A DNA stretch of 64,000 nt from Parerythrobacter_A sp963799315 (GTDB taxonomy: Bacteria > Pseudomonadota > Alphaproteobacteria > Sphingomonadales > Sphingomonadaceae). The position numbers and the translations under genes were made by a program. This document shows positions 27,452 to 35,240 of this stretch, in pieces (positions within the stretch are counted from its first letter, which is position 1; each line of letters begins with the position of its first letter). The stretch spans positions 310,001 to 374,000 of the forward strand of contig CAWCWP010000002.1 in the NCBI GenBank assembly GCA_963799315.1, given 5' to 3'. The notes below the pieces were generated by a model that had not been told where the DNA came from, did no database searches, and saw nothing but the letters and a program-made list of their open reading frames with translations.

Positions 27452-28387
27452 CTACGCCCCCAGCTTCTCCGTCAGTTCCGGCACCAGCTTGTACAGATCG
27501 CCGACCAAGCCAATATCCGCCACCTGGAAAATCGGCGCGTCTTCGTCCTTGTTGATGGCGATGATGGTCTTGCTGTCCTTCATGCCCGCAAGGTGCTGGA
27601 TCGCGCCGGAGATGCCGATGGCGATATAGACCTCGGGGGCCACGATCTTGCCGGTCTGCCCGACCTGGTAATCGTTGGGCACATAGCCAGCATCGACGGC
27701 GGCGCGACTGGCACCGATGCCTGCGCCCAGCTTGTCGGCCAGCGGGGTGATGATCTTCTCGAATGTCTCGCCGTCTTTCAGAGCCCGGCCACCCGACACG
27801 ATAATCTTGGCGCTGGTGAGTTCGGGGCGTTCGCTCTCGGCGATTTCCTGGCTTACGAATTCGGACAGGCCGGAATCACTGCCGCCGGAAATCTGTTCGA
27901 TGCTGGCCGAGCCGCCCTCGCTCGCCGCTTTCTCGAATGCAGTGCCGCGCACGGTGACCACCAGCTTTTCATCGCTGCTTTGCACGGTGGCAATGGCATT
28001 GCCTGCGTAGATGGGGCGCGTGAAGGTCTTGTCGCCCTCGACCGAGAGAATGTCGGACACCTGCATCACATCCAGCAATGCGGCAACGCGCGGGGCGATG
28101 TTCTTGCCGGTGGTGGTGGCTGGCGCGACAAACGCATCATGGCTGCCCATCAGCTCGACGATGGCAGGCGCGACGTTTTCGGGCAGGAAGTTGGTGAAGA
28201 CCGGATCGTTGCCACACCACACCTGGCTTACACCGTCGATCTTGGCGGCGGCGTCCGCGATGGCGTTCACGTCGTTGCCCATGACCAGCGCGCTTACTTC
28301 GCCCATCGCCTTGGCAGCGGTGATGGCGGAGAGCGTGGCATCCTTGATTTCCGAATGGTCGTGTTCGACCCAGACCAGCGTTTTCAT
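27452..28387 (-). CDS. etfA: Electron transfer flavoprotein alpha subunit
   Basis: 311 residues. The C-terminal FAD-binding domain is clear: SGGRALKDGETFEKIITPLADKLGA, GASRAAVDAGYVPNDYQVGQTGKIVAPEVYIAIGISGAIQHLAGM and INKDEDAPIFQVADIGLVGD. With EtfB it carries electrons from acyl-CoA and other dehydrogenases to ETF-ubiquinone oxidoreductase. It lies 38 bases after etfB in the standard etfB-etfA order, and a terminator follows. The sequence is intact. Confidence 0.96.
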   Translation of the reverse strand: MKTLVWVEHDHSEIKDATLSAITAAKAMGEVSALVMGNDVNAIADAAAKIDGVSQVWCGNDPVFTNFLPENVAPAIVELMGSHDAFVAPATTTGKNIAPRVAALLDVMQVSDILSVEGDKTFTRPIYAGNAIATVQSSDEKLVVTVRGTAFEKAASEGGSASIEQISGGSDSGLSEFVSQEIAESERPELTSAKIIVSGGRALKDGETFEKIITPLADKLGAGIGASRAAVDAGYVPNDYQVGQTGKIVAPEVYIAIGISGAIQHLAGMKDSKTIIAINKDEDAPIFQVADIGLVGDLYKLVPELTEKLGA

Positions 28388-28425
28388 GTCTCTATTCCTT
28401 CGTATAAGTTAGGATCGCCGGAGTC

Positions 28426-29172
28426 TCAGGCTATGCCGAGCGCGTCCATCTTGGCGATCAGGGCATCCACGTCTTCGACCTTTTCCCCGGCCTGTCGGAC
28501 GGGTGGTTCGGCTACATGCGAAGTGGTCAGGCGTGGCGCAATGTCGACACCGTAATCGGCGGGAGCCTTGGTATCGAGCGGCTTCTTCTTGGCCTTCATG
28601 ATATTGGGCAGCGAGGCATAGCGCGGCTCGTTCAGACGCAAATCGGTGGTGACGATAGCAGGCATCGCCAGCTTGACCGTCTCCAGCCCGCCGTCGATTT
28701 CGCGCTTTACGGTCACGCTGTCGCCGTCGATTTCCACGGTGTTGGCGAAGGTGCCCTGCGGCCGGTTCATCAGCGCGGCCAGCATCTGTCCGGTCTGGTT
28801 GCTGTCGTCCGAAATGGACTGCTTGCCCAGCATCACCAGGCCGGGCGTTTCCTCGTCGGCAATGGCTTTAAGGATCTTGGCGACCGCCAGCGGCTCCACC
28901 TCGTCATCCGTTTCCACCAGGATCGCGCGGTCCGCGCCCATTGCCAGCGCGGTGCGCAGCGTTTCCTGCGCCTTGGCCGGGCCGATGGAGACGACCACGA
29001 TCTCTTCCGCCTTGCCCGCTTCCTTGATGCGGATGGCTTCCTCGACCGCGATCTCGTCGAACGGGTTCATGCTCATCTTCACATTGGCAAGATCCACGCC
29101 CGTTCCATCCGCCTTGACGCGCGGTTTGACGTTGTAATCGATGACCCGCTTGACGGGGACGAGGATTTTCAT
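28426..29172 (-). CDS. etfB: Electron transfer flavoprotein beta subunit
   Basis: 248 residues. MKILVPVKRVIDYNVKPRVK, SMNPFDEIAVEEAIRIKEAG, the AMP-binding region ALAMGADRAILVETDDEVEPL, and GLVMLGKQSISDDSNQTGQMLA are diagnostic of EtfB; the last contains the recognition-loop region used to contact dehydrogenases. First gene of the etfBA operon. The 120 bases between it and the divergent exoD should contain promoters for both, though I see no strong consensus. Confidence 0.96.
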   Translation of the reverse strand: MKILVPVKRVIDYNVKPRVKADGTGVDLANVKMSMNPFDEIAVEEAIRIKEAGKAEEIVVVSIGPAKAQETLRTALAMGADRAILVETDDEVEPLAVAKILKAIADEETPGLVMLGKQSISDDSNQTGQMLAALMNRPQGTFANTVEIDGDSVTVKREIDGGLETVKLAMPAIVTTDLRLNEPRYASLPNIMKAKKKPLDTKAPADYGVDIAPRLTTSHVAEPPVRQAGEKVEDVDALIAKMDALGIA

Positions 29173-29292
29173 GGCAATTCTGCCCTTTCACAATTCACGG
29201 CAAGTGACCGGCGTAAAGCACGGCTGTTCGAGTAGTCCAACGCGCCGGTCCGACATTGCGTTCCGGCGCACAAGGGTCAAGGGCTGGTGTCC

Positions 29293-29898
29293 ATGAGCAA
29301 CGATCCGCACAGCATCGGCGATATCCTCGATCGCCTCCGCGACCTTGCCGAAGAACGCGACGCCGTTCGCATAAGCGACGTGGTGGAGAGTATGGGCACG
29401 CGCAGCTACGGCCCGTTCCTGCTGGTTCCGGCCTTGCTGGAGATAACCCCCATCGGCGGCATTCCCGGTGTCCCGACGTTTTTCGCCATCATTATCGCGA
29501 TATTCGCCGTGCAGATCGTGTTCGGGCGCAAGCACCTCTGGTTGCCGGGTTTCATCGGCAGACAGTCGGTTTCTTCGCAGAAGGTGACCGACGCGGCCGA
29601 CAAGCTGCGCGGTTTTGCCAAGACAATGGACAGGCTGTTCCACGGGCGGATGGTGTGGCTGACCCGCGGGATCGCGCCCCGCCTCACCGCGCTCGTCATC
29701 CTCGTTCTGTGCGCCACCGTGCCACCGCTGGAGCTGGTGCCGTTTGCCAGCACGGCCCCGATGGCAGTGATCGCCGCCTTCGGGCTGGCGCTGCTGGTCG
29801 GCGACGGGCTGCTGATGGCGCTCGCCTTCGCGGGCAGCTTCGCCGCGCTGGGCGTAGCGGGCAGCTTCTGGTCCGGTGGTGGCGAAAGCGGAAGTTGA
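29293..29898 (+). CDS. ExoD family membrane protein
   Basis: About 201 residues from ATG 29293; a GTG at 29287 is also possible. The ExoD signature is visible: IGDILDRLRDLAEERDAVRISDVVESMGTRSYGPFLLVPALLEITPIGGIPGVPTF is split by me here only for reading, and covers an amphipathic N-terminus and the first helix. Several more membrane helices follow. ExoD was named for an exopolysaccharide and alkali-sensitivity phenotype in Sinorhizobium, but its molecular role is unknown. It is convergent with sucC, and the terminator after it overlaps the sucC stop codon. Confidence 0.88.
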   Translation: MSNDPHSIGDILDRLRDLAEERDAVRISDVVESMGTRSYGPFLLVPALLEITPIGGIPGVPTFFAIIIAIFAVQIVFGRKHLWLPGFIGRQSVSSQKVTDAADKLRGFAKTMDRLFHGRMVWLTRGIAPRLTALVILVLCATVPPLELVPFASTAPMAVIAAFGLALLVGDGLLMALAFAGSFAALGVAGSFWSGGGESGS

Positions 29899-29899
29899 G

Positions 29900-29923
29900 A
29901 GGCGGCGCTCAGGCCGCCTTTTT
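29900..29923 (+). terminator. Terminator after exoD, overlapping the sucC stop
   Basis: AGGCGGC (29900-29906) pairs with GCCGCCT (29913-29919) around a six-base loop, followed by a T run to 29923. The right half lies within the last codons of sucC on the other strand; the sucC stop is at 29909-29911. One sequence thus serves as a plus-strand hairpin and minus-strand coding sequence. Confidence 0.7.
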
Positions 29924-31108
29924 CACCTCGGCCACGATTTTCTTCGCCGCATCGCCCAGATCGTCGGCACTGACGATGGGCAGGCCGCTATTGGCGAGGA
30001 TGTCCTTGCCCGCCTGCACATTGGTCCCTTCCAGCCGGACGACCAGCGGCACGGACAGGTTCACATCCTTCGCGGCGGCTACAATGCCGTCGGCGATGAT
30101 GTCGCATTTCATGATCCCGCCGAAGATGTTGACGAGGATGCCTTCGACCGCCGGATCCTTCAGGATGATCTTGAAGGCTGCCGTCACCTTTTCCTTCGTC
30201 GCGCCGCCGCCCACATCGAGGAAGTTGGCAGGGAAGGCGCCGTTCAGCTTGATGATGTCCATCGTCGCCATCGCCAGCCCGGCACCATTGACCATGCAGC
30301 CGATATTGCCGTCCAGTTTGATGTAGGCGAGATCGTATTCGCTTGCTTCGACTTCGGCGGGGTCTTCCTCGGTTTCGTCGCGCATCGCTTCCACGTCCTT
30401 GTGGCGATACAGCGCATTGCCGTCGAAGCTCATCTTGGTGTCGAGCACCAGCAACTGACCGTCCTTGGTTTCCACCAGCGGGTTGATTTCCAGCATCTCG
30501 CCATCGAGTTCCATGAAGGCGGTGTAGAGCTTGGCCGCCAGCTTCTGGCACGCCTTGTTGAGATCGCCTTCCAGTTCCAGTGCGAAGGCCACCGCGCGGC
30601 CGTGGTGCGGCATGAAGCCCTGCGCCGGGTCGATGGTAATGGTGGTAATCTTTTCGGGCGTCTCGTGCGCGACGTCCTCGATATCCATGCCGCCTTCGGT
30701 CGATGCGACCATCGCGACCTGGCCGCTGGCCCGGTCGACCAGCATGGCGAGGTAGAATTCCTTCTCGATATCGACGCCGTCGGTCACATAGAGACGGTTG
30801 ACCTGCTTGCCCTCGTCGCCGGTCTGGATAGTGACCAGCGTGTTGCCGAGCATGTCCTTCGCGTCGGCTTCGACATCCGCGATGCTTTTCGCCAGCCGCA
30901 CGCCGCCCTTGGCGTCGGGTCCGAGTTCGGTGAACTTGCCCTTGCCGCGCCCGCCCGCATGGATCTGCGATTTCACGACATAGAGCGGCCCGGGCAGTTT
31001 CTTCGCACCGGCGACGGCCTCTTCCACGGTGGTGGCGGCGTAGCCTGTCGGGATGCCGATGCCGTATTTCGCCAGCAGTTCCTTGGCCTGATATTCGTGG
31101 ATGTTCAT
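29909..31108 (-). CDS. sucC: Succinyl-CoA synthetase beta subunit (ADP-forming)
   Basis: 399 residues from ATG 31108 (MNIHEYQAKELLAKYGI). The ATP-grasp domain shows VVKSQIHAGGRGKGKFTE and ELDGEMLEINPLVETKDGQL, and the C-terminal ligase part has GNIGCMVNGAGLAMATMD and NIFGGIMKCDIIADGIV. It works with SucD in the TCA cycle. sucD is not next to it, which is the case in some sphingomonads. The frame is open far upstream of 31108, but MNIHEYQ is the universal start. Confidence 0.96.
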   Translation of the reverse strand: MNIHEYQAKELLAKYGIGIPTGYAATTVEEAVAGAKKLPGPLYVVKSQIHAGGRGKGKFTELGPDAKGGVRLAKSIADVEADAKDMLGNTLVTIQTGDEGKQVNRLYVTDGVDIEKEFYLAMLVDRASGQVAMVASTEGGMDIEDVAHETPEKITTITIDPAQGFMPHHGRAVAFALELEGDLNKACQKLAAKLYTAFMELDGEMLEINPLVETKDGQLLVLDTKMSFDGNALYRHKDVEAMRDETEEDPAEVEASEYDLAYIKLDGNIGCMVNGAGLAMATMDIIKLNGAFPANFLDVGGGATKEKVTAAFKIILKDPAVEGILVNIFGGIMKCDIIADGIVAAAKDVNLSVPLVVRLEGTNVQAGKDILANSGLPIVSADDLGDAAKKIVAEVKKAA

Positions 31109-31212
31109 GGGGGTTTCCGTGCGTTGTCGAAAAGGATCTGTGTTGCCGATGCGCATAAGCATGGATGCGCGCGCTTGAAAAGGCATGTCGCTGCGGTGCA
31201 AGAGCGAAACCG

Positions 31213-32004
31213 ATGATCGACCATGACCGCCTTGAACAGATCGTGCGCGAAGCCGGGCGCAGGGCGCATGACCTGTGGCCGGGCGCGGGCCACGATGTCG
31301 AAGCTTGGGAAAAAGAGCCGGGCGCACCGGTTTGTGAAGCGGACATCGCGGTCGATCGCTTCCTGCGGCGCGAGCTGTCGGCGCTATTGCCCGCCGCCGG
31401 ATGGTTGAGCGAAGAGACCACCGATTCGACCGAACGGCTCGACAAGGGCCTGATCTGGCTGGTCGATCCGGTCGATGGCACGCGCGATTTCCTGCGCGGG
31501 CGGCCCGGCTGGGCGGTGTCGGTCGCACTGGTCAGCGAAGGGCGGCCTCTGCTGGGCATGATGAATGCGCCGGCGCGCGACGAACACTGGCATGCCGTGG
31601 CGGGGCAGGGGGCGTGGCGTAACGGGAAACGGCTCAAGGCCTCTATGCGCAAGCAGTTGGCGGGCGCGCGCATTCCCGCCGCCAGTCTGCCGAAGGTCGA
31701 TGCGATGCTGACCAAGGTGGACCAGCCCAATTCCATCGCTCTGCGCATTGCGATGGTCGCCGCCGACGAAGCGGACCTGATCGCCACGCTGCGCTGGGGT
31801 TTCGAATGGGATATCGGCGCGGCCTGCCTGATCGCGCGCGAGGCAGGTGCGCGCGCGACCGATGTGCTGGGCAATGCGTTCGAATATAACGAGCGCACAC
31901 CGCGCGCACCGGGCCTGCTGGTCTGTGCACCCGATATCCATGCCGAGGCGGTCGCGCATCTGGCGGAGCGGGCGCGGAAGCTGCGCGATAGTCCGCCGGA
32001 CTAG
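31213..32004 (+). CDS. Inositol monophosphatase family protein (CysQ-like)
   Basis: 263 residues from ATG 31213. Metal-binding motifs of the Li-sensitive phosphatase family: CEADIAVDRFL, WLSEETTDS, WLVDPVDGTRDFLRGRPGWAVSVAL (the DPVDGT motif) and WEWD-like FEWDIGAACLIAREAG. Such proteins include CysQ (3'-phosphoadenosine 5'-phosphate nucleotidase), inositol monophosphatase and histidinol phosphatase. The short linker and FLRGRPGWAVS pattern favour CysQ, but this is not certain from sequence alone. It is divergent from sucC and convergent with the OmpA gene. Confidence 0.88.
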   Translation: MIDHDRLEQIVREAGRRAHDLWPGAGHDVEAWEKEPGAPVCEADIAVDRFLRRELSALLPAAGWLSEETTDSTERLDKGLIWLVDPVDGTRDFLRGRPGWAVSVALVSEGRPLLGMMNAPARDEHWHAVAGQGAWRNGKRLKASMRKQLAGARIPAASLPKVDAMLTKVDQPNSIALRIAMVAADEADLIATLRWGFEWDIGAACLIAREAGARATDVLGNAFEYNERTPRAPGLLVCAPDIHAEAVAHLAERARKLRDSPPD

Positions 32005-32015
32005 GCCCGAACCGA

Positions 32016-32046
32016 AAAGGGCGGCCCGTTGCCGGACCGCCCCTTT
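32016..32046. terminator. Bidirectional terminator between phosphatase and ompA-like gene
   Basis: AAAGGGCGG (32016-32024) pairs with CCGCCCCTTT (32037-32046) with one bulged base; the inside can extend by a few pairs. There is a T tract on the minus-strand side (complement of AAAA at 32015-32018), and the hairpin sits between two convergent genes, so it can serve both. Confidence 0.6.
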
Positions 32047-32070
32047 GCGATTGCAGAGAATTGCGCGGCC

Positions 32071-32760
32071 TTACTGGCTGCGCGCGTCCCGCACGTCCTG
32101 CTGCGAAATCGGCAGGATCTTGATTTCGACACGGCGGTTCTGCGCACGCCCGAATTCGGTGCTGTTGTCGGCGATGGGGGCTGTTTCACCGAAACCCTGC
32201 GAGCGCATCCGCGCACTGCTGACGCCGCGCGAGGTGAGATAATTCAGCACGGCACGGGCACGCTGTTCGGACAGGTTCTGGTTGAATGCATCGGACCCGG
32301 TCGAATCGGTGTGGCCGTATACGTCGATCAGGCTGTCGGGATATTGCTGCAGGCTGTTCGCCACCGTGTCGAGTGTCTGCCGGAAAGCGGGCTTGATCGT
32401 GTAACTGCCGACATCGAAGGTGACGCCATCGGGCAGGTTCACGAGGATGGACTGGCCATTATCGGCTTCGGTCACATCGACGCCCGATCCTGCGGTCTGC
32501 TCGCGCAGTTCCTTGATCTGGCGGTCGTATTGCGCGCCGATGACAGCGCCACCCGCGCCGCCAATGCCCGCGCCGATGATACGGCCCGTCTTGCCACCGA
32601 TAAGATCGCCCAGCAACGCACCCAGTGCGCCGCCGCCCACGCCGCCGATGGCGGTGCGCGAGATTTTCTGTTCGCCGGTATTCGGATCGGTCACGCAACC
32701 CGACACCGTGGCGAGCGAGAGCGCAGCGATGCTGGCGGTAATCATTCTGGACGTCTTCAT
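32071..32760 (-). CDS. OmpA/Pal-like outer-membrane lipoprotein
   Basis: 229 residues from ATG 32760. The signal peptide ends in a lipobox (ATVSGC). A Gly-zipper membrane-associated region follows (GGVGGGALGALLGDLIGGKT, GIGGAGGAVIG, about residues 38-75). The C-terminal OmpA domain has FDVGSYTIKPAFRQTLDTVA, DVYGHTDSTGSDAFNQNLSE, RARAVLNYL and GRAQNRRVEI, which bind meso-diaminopimelate in peptidoglycan. It probably links the outer membrane to the wall, like YiaD. It is monocistronic between a terminator and the divergent corC-like gene. Confidence 0.92.
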   Translation of the reverse strand: MKTSRMITASIAALSLATVSGCVTDPNTGEQKISRTAIGGVGGGALGALLGDLIGGKTGRIIGAGIGGAGGAVIGAQYDRQIKELREQTAGSGVDVTEADNGQSILVNLPDGVTFDVGSYTIKPAFRQTLDTVANSLQQYPDSLIDVYGHTDSTGSDAFNQNLSEQRARAVLNYLTSRGVSSARMRSQGFGETAPIADNSTEFGRAQNRRVEIKILPISQQDVRDARSQ

Positions 32761-32966
32761 TATGCTTCCCCTTGGAAATTCTTCTGCTTCACGCAGCGGC
32801 CAACGGTCGGAATACCGCGACTTTCGCACGTGTCGGGAGTCATACGACTGACCACACGGTCGCGTTCCTGAACGGGGCCGACAGCGCCGGTCTATTTTCT
32901 CCGAGGTTTGTTTTGCGCATAAGCACGGCGCTGGCACCGCGCCGCATTTCTGCTAGCAGCCATGCC

Positions 32967-34287
32967 GTGACACCGTTTCCCTGGACCGACATTGCCATCA
33001 TCGGCGCGCTGATCGTGCTGAACGGCGTTTTCGCGATGTCCGAACTCGCCATCGTATCGGCGCGCACCGGCGCGCTGCAATCCGCCGCCGACGACGGCAG
33101 CAAGGGTGCCGAAACCGCCATTGCGCTGGCGGCGGACCCCGGCAAGTTCCTGTCCACGGTGCAGATCGGCATCACGCTGATCGGCATCATCGCCGGTGCC
33201 TATTCGGGCGCGAGCTTGGGCGGGCCTGTGGGTGAGCGGCTGGCGCAAATTCCCGCGATCGCGCCCTATGCGCCGGAAGCCGGGTTTTTCCTGGTCATCG
33301 CGCTGACCACCTATTTCAGCCTGGTGGTGGGGGAACTGGTGCCCAAGCAGGTCGCCCTGCGCGCCGCGCAACCCATCGCGGTGGTGATGGCGCGCCCGAT
33401 GGCGTTGCTGGCGAAAGTGGCGGCCCCGGTGGTCTGGCTGCTCGATACCTCGTCCGGGCTTCTCATTCGCCTGCTGGGTGTGCGCGCTTCCGGCCAAGAC
33501 AATGTCACGGCGGAGGAGCTGCACATGATCTTTGCCGAAGCCAGCCGCACCGGCGTGATCGAGGCGGAGCAGAGCCAGATCCTGACCGGCGTGATGCGCC
33601 TTGCCGAACGCCCCGTGCGCGAAGTGATGACCCCGCGCACGCAGATCGACTGGGTGGAGGCCGATGCCGACGATGCGGCATTGCGGCAGGTGATCGAGGA
33701 CAGCCCGCATTCGCTGCTACCCGTGGCCGAAGGGTCACCCGACAATATCCTGGGCGTGGTGAAAGTGCGCGAAGTGCTGGCGCTGATGATTGCGGGCAAG
33801 CCGGTGTCGCTGCCTGCATTGATGCGCCGCGCCGAAGTGGTGCCGGACCAGCTGGACGCGATGGATGCGCTGCGCGTGTTGCAGCAGTCCGAAGTGGCGA
33901 TGGCGATGGTCCATGACGAATACGGCCATCTCGACGGCCTCATCACTCCCGTGGACCTGCTGACCGCGCTGGTCGGACAGTTCGAATCGGACCGCGACGA
34001 AGGCGATGCGCCGCCGGTGACGCAGCGGCCCGATGGCGCGTTGCTGGTGTCGGGCGGCACCTCGGCGGAAGAGCTCGCCGAGCGGCTGGGGCTGGATTAC
34101 GGCGAGGAGCGCGAATTCGCGACGGTGGCGGGCTATGTCCTGTCGGTGCTGAAATCGCTGCCGGTCGGCGGCGAGAGCGTTCGAGGAGCAGGGCTGGCGC
34201 TTCGAAGTGACCGAGATGGAGGGCCGCAAGATCGGCACCGTCGTTGTTACGAAGCTGGAGCCGAACGACTCGCCCTCCGCAGATTAG
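32967..34287 (+). CDS. CNNM/CorC-HlyC family protein, one frameshift
   Basis: From GTG 32967 (MTPFPWTDIAIIGALIVLNG). A DUF21 (CNNM) membrane domain spans about residues 1-200 (FAMSELAIVSARTGAL, GIIAGAYSGASLG, YFSLVVGELVPKQVALR), followed by a CBS pair (MTPRTQIDWVEADA, VVKVREVLALM, MVHDEYGHLDGLITPVDLL) and a CorC_HlyC domain (EREFATVAGYVLSVLKSLP). An extra G near 34180 breaks the frame; the remainder WRFEVTEMEGRKIGTVVV to the TAG at 34285 completes it. The family is implicated in Mg2+/Co2+ efflux. The 'hemolysin' name is historical. Confidence 0.9.
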
Positions 34288-34299
34288 CCCGGACGCAGA

Positions 34300-34713
34300 C
34301 TATCCTGGATTGACGACACTCGCATTGGCGCCGTCGCCTTCGGGTGCGGCGATGATGTCGCGCGTGACCGCACCCTTCGCCACCGTATTGGTCTGCGGAT
34401 CGCCGATGGCCGAGCGGATGCCCGGTGCCGCCGCGCCCGCACGATCGAGCGCGCTGGTTTCGACCTGGCTGCGTGGGGCGGTGCCGCCGAACAGGGCTTC
34501 CAGTGCCTGCTCGCTGGCGGTGCCTTCGGCAGGACGCGGTGCGCCCGGCGCGGGCGGCACGAGGTTGAAATCGGGCGGGACCACCAGCGGGGCCTGCCGC
34601 TGCACCGCCATTTCGTCGGGACGGTCGCGGCCAAGGATGCCGCCGCCGCTGCCACAGGCGGCCAGCATGGCGCTGGCACCGGCAAGAAGAACGAGATTGG
34701 TCGAAAGTCGCAT
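34300..34713 (-). CDS. DUF3035 lipoprotein (BamF-like)
   Basis: 137 residues with a lipobox (AMLAAC). The DUF3035 pattern is seen in RPDEMAVQRQAPLVVPPDFNLVPPAPG followed by a disordered Ala/Gly-rich tail. In Caulobacter a DUF3035 protein, BamF, is a lipoprotein subunit of the outer-membrane protein assembly machine. It lies 11 bases after lspA; since LspA is the signal peptidase that matures lipoproteins, the neighbourhood is sensible but not proof of function. Confidence 0.82.
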   Translation of the reverse strand: MRLSTNLVLLAGASAMLAACGSGGGILGRDRPDEMAVQRQAPLVVPPDFNLVPPAPGAPRPAEGTASEQALEALFGGTAPRSQVETSALDRAGAAAPGIRSAIGDPQTNTVAKGAVTRDIIAAPEGDGANASVVNPG

Positions 34714-34724
34714 GGAGTAGCCTC

Positions 34725-35240
34725 TCAGGCAGGTTCGGCGGACGTGTCCGTATCGTCGGCCTTATCGCGGACGAACAGCGCGCGGGCAAGAATGATGACG
34801 ACGCCGATGGTAATGGCGGCATCGGCGACGTTGAAAATCAGGAAGGGGCGGAACTCTCCGAAGTGAAGGTCTGCATAATCGAGCACATAGCCGAAGCGGT
34901 AGCGATCGACGATATTGCCCAGCGCGCCGCCAAGGATGAAGGATAGACCCAGAATATCGCCGAACACCCGTTCGCGCAGCATCCAGACGAACACCACACC
35001 TGCGATAACGGCAGTGACCAGCACAAGGCCCCAGCGCATTTCCGGGCTGGTCGCTTCGAACATGCCCATCGACACGCCGAAATTATGCACCCGCGTCAGG
35101 TCGAAGAACGGCAGCAGCTCGATATTGTCATAGAGTTTCATGCCCAGATCGACATCGACGATCCGCTTCACCCACTGGTCGACGGCGAAGATGGTCGCGG
35201 CAATGACCAGGCCGATGATCCGCGCCTTGGACGGTTTCAT
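34725..35240 (-). CDS. lspA: Lipoprotein signal peptidase
   Basis: 171 residues and four membrane helices. The two catalytic aspartates are in GALGNIVDRYRFGYVLDY and FNVADAAITIGVVI, the conserved boxes of signal peptidase II. ATG at 35240 overlaps the ileS TGA as ATGA. The ribF-ileS-lspA order is widely conserved in proteobacteria, here with ecsC inserted between ribF and ileS. Confidence 0.95.
   Translation of the reverse strand: MKPSKARIIGLVIAATIFAVDQWVKRIVDVDLGMKLYDNIELLPFFDLTRVHNFGVSMGMFEATSPEMRWGLVLVTAVIAGVVFVWMLRERVFGDILGLSFILGGALGNIVDRYRFGYVLDYADLHFGEFRPFLIFNVADAAITIGVVIILARALFVRDKADDTDTSAEPA

Noticed and set aside
32967..34287. Hemolysin
   Set aside because: The HlyC/CorC name is historical; the domains are CNNM, CBS and CorC_HlyC, as in ion-transport proteins.
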